From the NCBI RefSeq assembly GCF_946222305.1, contig NZ_CAMIHZ010000057.1, positions 1 to 5,953 of the forward strand: a DNA stretch of 5,953 bases. The letters run 5' to 3'. Below the pieces are notes generated by a model. The model had not been told where the DNA came from. It ran no database searches and saw nothing but the letters and a program-made list of their open reading frames with translations. Shown in pieces: positions 5,179 through 5,953 of this stretch. Both the position numbers and the translations under genes were made by a program. Positions within the stretch are counted from its first letter, which is position 1. The number at the start of each line of letters is the position of its first letter. Origin of the DNA: an uncultured Corynebacterium sp. (GTDB taxonomy: Bacteria > Actinomycetota > Actinomycetes > Mycobacteriales > Mycobacteriaceae).

Positions 5179-5712
5179 TTAGTGCTGGCCCTCTGCGAAT
5201 TCCTCAACCAGCTTCTCGTTGAAAGCCTCGAGGTCTTCTGGGGTACGGGAAGAGACCAGACCGTTGTCCACGTGCACTTCCTCATCTACCCAGGTAGCGC
5301 CCGCATTCTTGAGGTCAGTCTTCAGCGAAGGGTACGAGGTGAGGGTGCGACCGCGGAGCACGTCGGCGTCGGTAAGAATCCACGCCCCGTGGCAGATAAC
5401 AGCGAGTGGCTTGCCGGCCTCGACGTGCTTCTTGACAATCTCAATGGCAGCGTCGTCCATGCGCAGCTTGTCAGCGTTGCCGGTGCCGCCTGGGAGGATG
5501 ATGCCGTCAAAATCGGTGGCGCGGGAATCCTCGGTGGAGGCATCAGCGCTGGCCTTCGCGCCCTTCTTGCTTTCGATCTCATCGCCGTTAGGGCTTAAAA
5601 CGGTGACCTTGCCGCCCTCGTTCAGGACGGTTTTGATGGGAGAGTTGAACTCGTCATCATCGAAGCCGTTGGTTGCCAGTACAGCGATGCTTTTACCTTC
5701 GAGTTTCGCCAT
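5179..5712 (-). CDS. DJ-1/PfpI family protein (type 1 glutamine amidotransferase-like; putative protease or deglycase)
   Basis: A 177-residue cytosolic protein of the PfpI/YhbO branch, a normal length for the family. Members have been described as intracellular peptidases or as glyoxalase/deglycase-like stress enzymes, and the sequence does not decide between them. The nucleophile elbow is AVICHGAW, with C107 and H108. E21 in GFDDDEF (16-22) is the conserved Glu near the Cys, and LPGG (73-76) is followed by D81 at the position of the subunit-interface acid. GRTLTSYPSLKTDL (121-134) and SRTPEDL (155-161) are typical of this branch. The start ATG follows AAGGAG by 10 bases. It is transcribed alone: an apparent terminator follows, and no same-strand gene lies within 240 bases upstream. 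Confidence 0.93.
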   Translation of the reverse strand: MAKLEGKSIAVLATNGFDDDEFNSPIKTVLNEGGKVTVLSPNGDEIESKKGAKASADASTEDSRATDFDGIILPGGTGNADKLRMDDAAIEIVKKHVEAGKPLAVICHGAWILTDADVLRGRTLTSYPSLKTDLKNAGATWVDEEVHVDNGLVSSRTPEDLEAFNEKLVEEFAEGQH

Positions 5713-5722
5713 GTGCTGATCA

Positions 5723-5728
5723 CTCCTT
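5723..5728 (-). promoter_or_regulatory. Strong ribosome binding site for the DJ-1/PfpI gene
   Basis: AAGGAG on the minus strand lies 10 bases before the ATG at 5712. It is the best Shine-Dalgarno match in the window and supports that start. Confidence 0.65.
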
Positions 5729-5760
5729 ATAGGAATCGCACGGTTGTGGTGCTTGGTGAC

Positions 5761-5815
5761 TTGAGTTGGTTGTTTGGATGCTTACGTGCAATAAGGCAAC
5801 AGTGAACCAACCCAA
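5761..5815 (-). promoter_or_regulatory. Long-spaced inverted repeat upstream of the DJ-1/PfpI gene
   Basis: TTGAGTTGGTT (5761-5771) and AACCAACCCAA (5805-5815) are complementary at 10 of 11 positions; on the minus-strand RNA the odd position is a G-U pair. The arms are 33 bases apart and lie 49-103 bases upstream of the start. It could be a regulator-binding pair or a leader hairpin. No convincing -35/-10 pair was found to place the transcription start. Confidence 0.35.
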
Positions 5816-5953
5816 CTGTGCATGCCCGAGCCTACTCCTTGGAAGAGGAATGGGGGGTGCGCATGTGGGGTGGCGCAGCGTAGGGCCGGGATGGATGGGG
5901 GGTTAAACGACAAAATGTGTGTCTGGCTCGGCGTGTCGCGCGGGGGTTAGATT

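Noticed and set aside
5852..5920. G-rich tract that could form a G-quadruplex
   Set aside because: Several runs of three to six G are present, but most loops are longer than the usual limit, so a stable quadruplex is doubtful.

Overview
This window looks like an ordinary chromosomal stretch from a moderately high-GC actinomycete, most likely Corynebacterium or a close mycolate-containing relative. The reasons are the GC-rich third codon positions, a GTG-started Tat-exported phosphoesterase, a nadA-nadC pair whose motifs read like the mycobacterial and corynebacterial enzymes, and an actinobacterial crotonase with the E-x-K-W-G-L-V-P-D signature. The genus is inferred; no rRNA or other marker is present. 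I see no tRNA, CRISPR array, insertion sequence or phage gene.

Layout. 1-145 is a leader with a perfect 17-bp palindrome (74-90). 146-1468 (+) encodes a Tat-exported calcineurin-like metallophosphoesterase. It converges on nadC, and the two genes share a CTAG so that their stop codons overlap; a small hairpin covers the junction. On the minus strand, nadC (1465-2568) and nadA (2572-3675) are separated by only 3 bases and almost certainly form a translationally coupled operon. Together they make nicotinate mononucleotide from iminoaspartate and dihydroxyacetone phosphate, the de novo route to NAD. A 110-base gap with a bulged 35-bp dyad separates nadA from an upstream, same-strand enoyl-CoA hydratase/isomerase family gene (3786-4781). 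A 397-base spacer (4782-5178) follows, with no convincing gene but several hairpins and short repeats. A DJ-1/PfpI family gene (5179-5712, minus) and its upstream region, up to 5953, close the window.

The five genes do not form one system. Only nadA and nadC have a shared pathway, and neither nadB (L-aspartate oxidase) nor nadS is next to them here.

The most distinctive signal is a set of low-complexity Ala/Gly/Ser/Thr-rich insertions in otherwise conserved housekeeping enzymes. nadC carries about 55 extra residues built from a degenerate 10-residue tandem repeat, plus a second insertion just after its KDNH active-site motif. nadA has a similar insertion of about 20 residues. The crotonase has an unconserved N-terminal tail of about 50 residues, and the phosphoesterase has a Gly/Ser repeat linker after its signal peptide. 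I did not find a convincing new multi-gene system.
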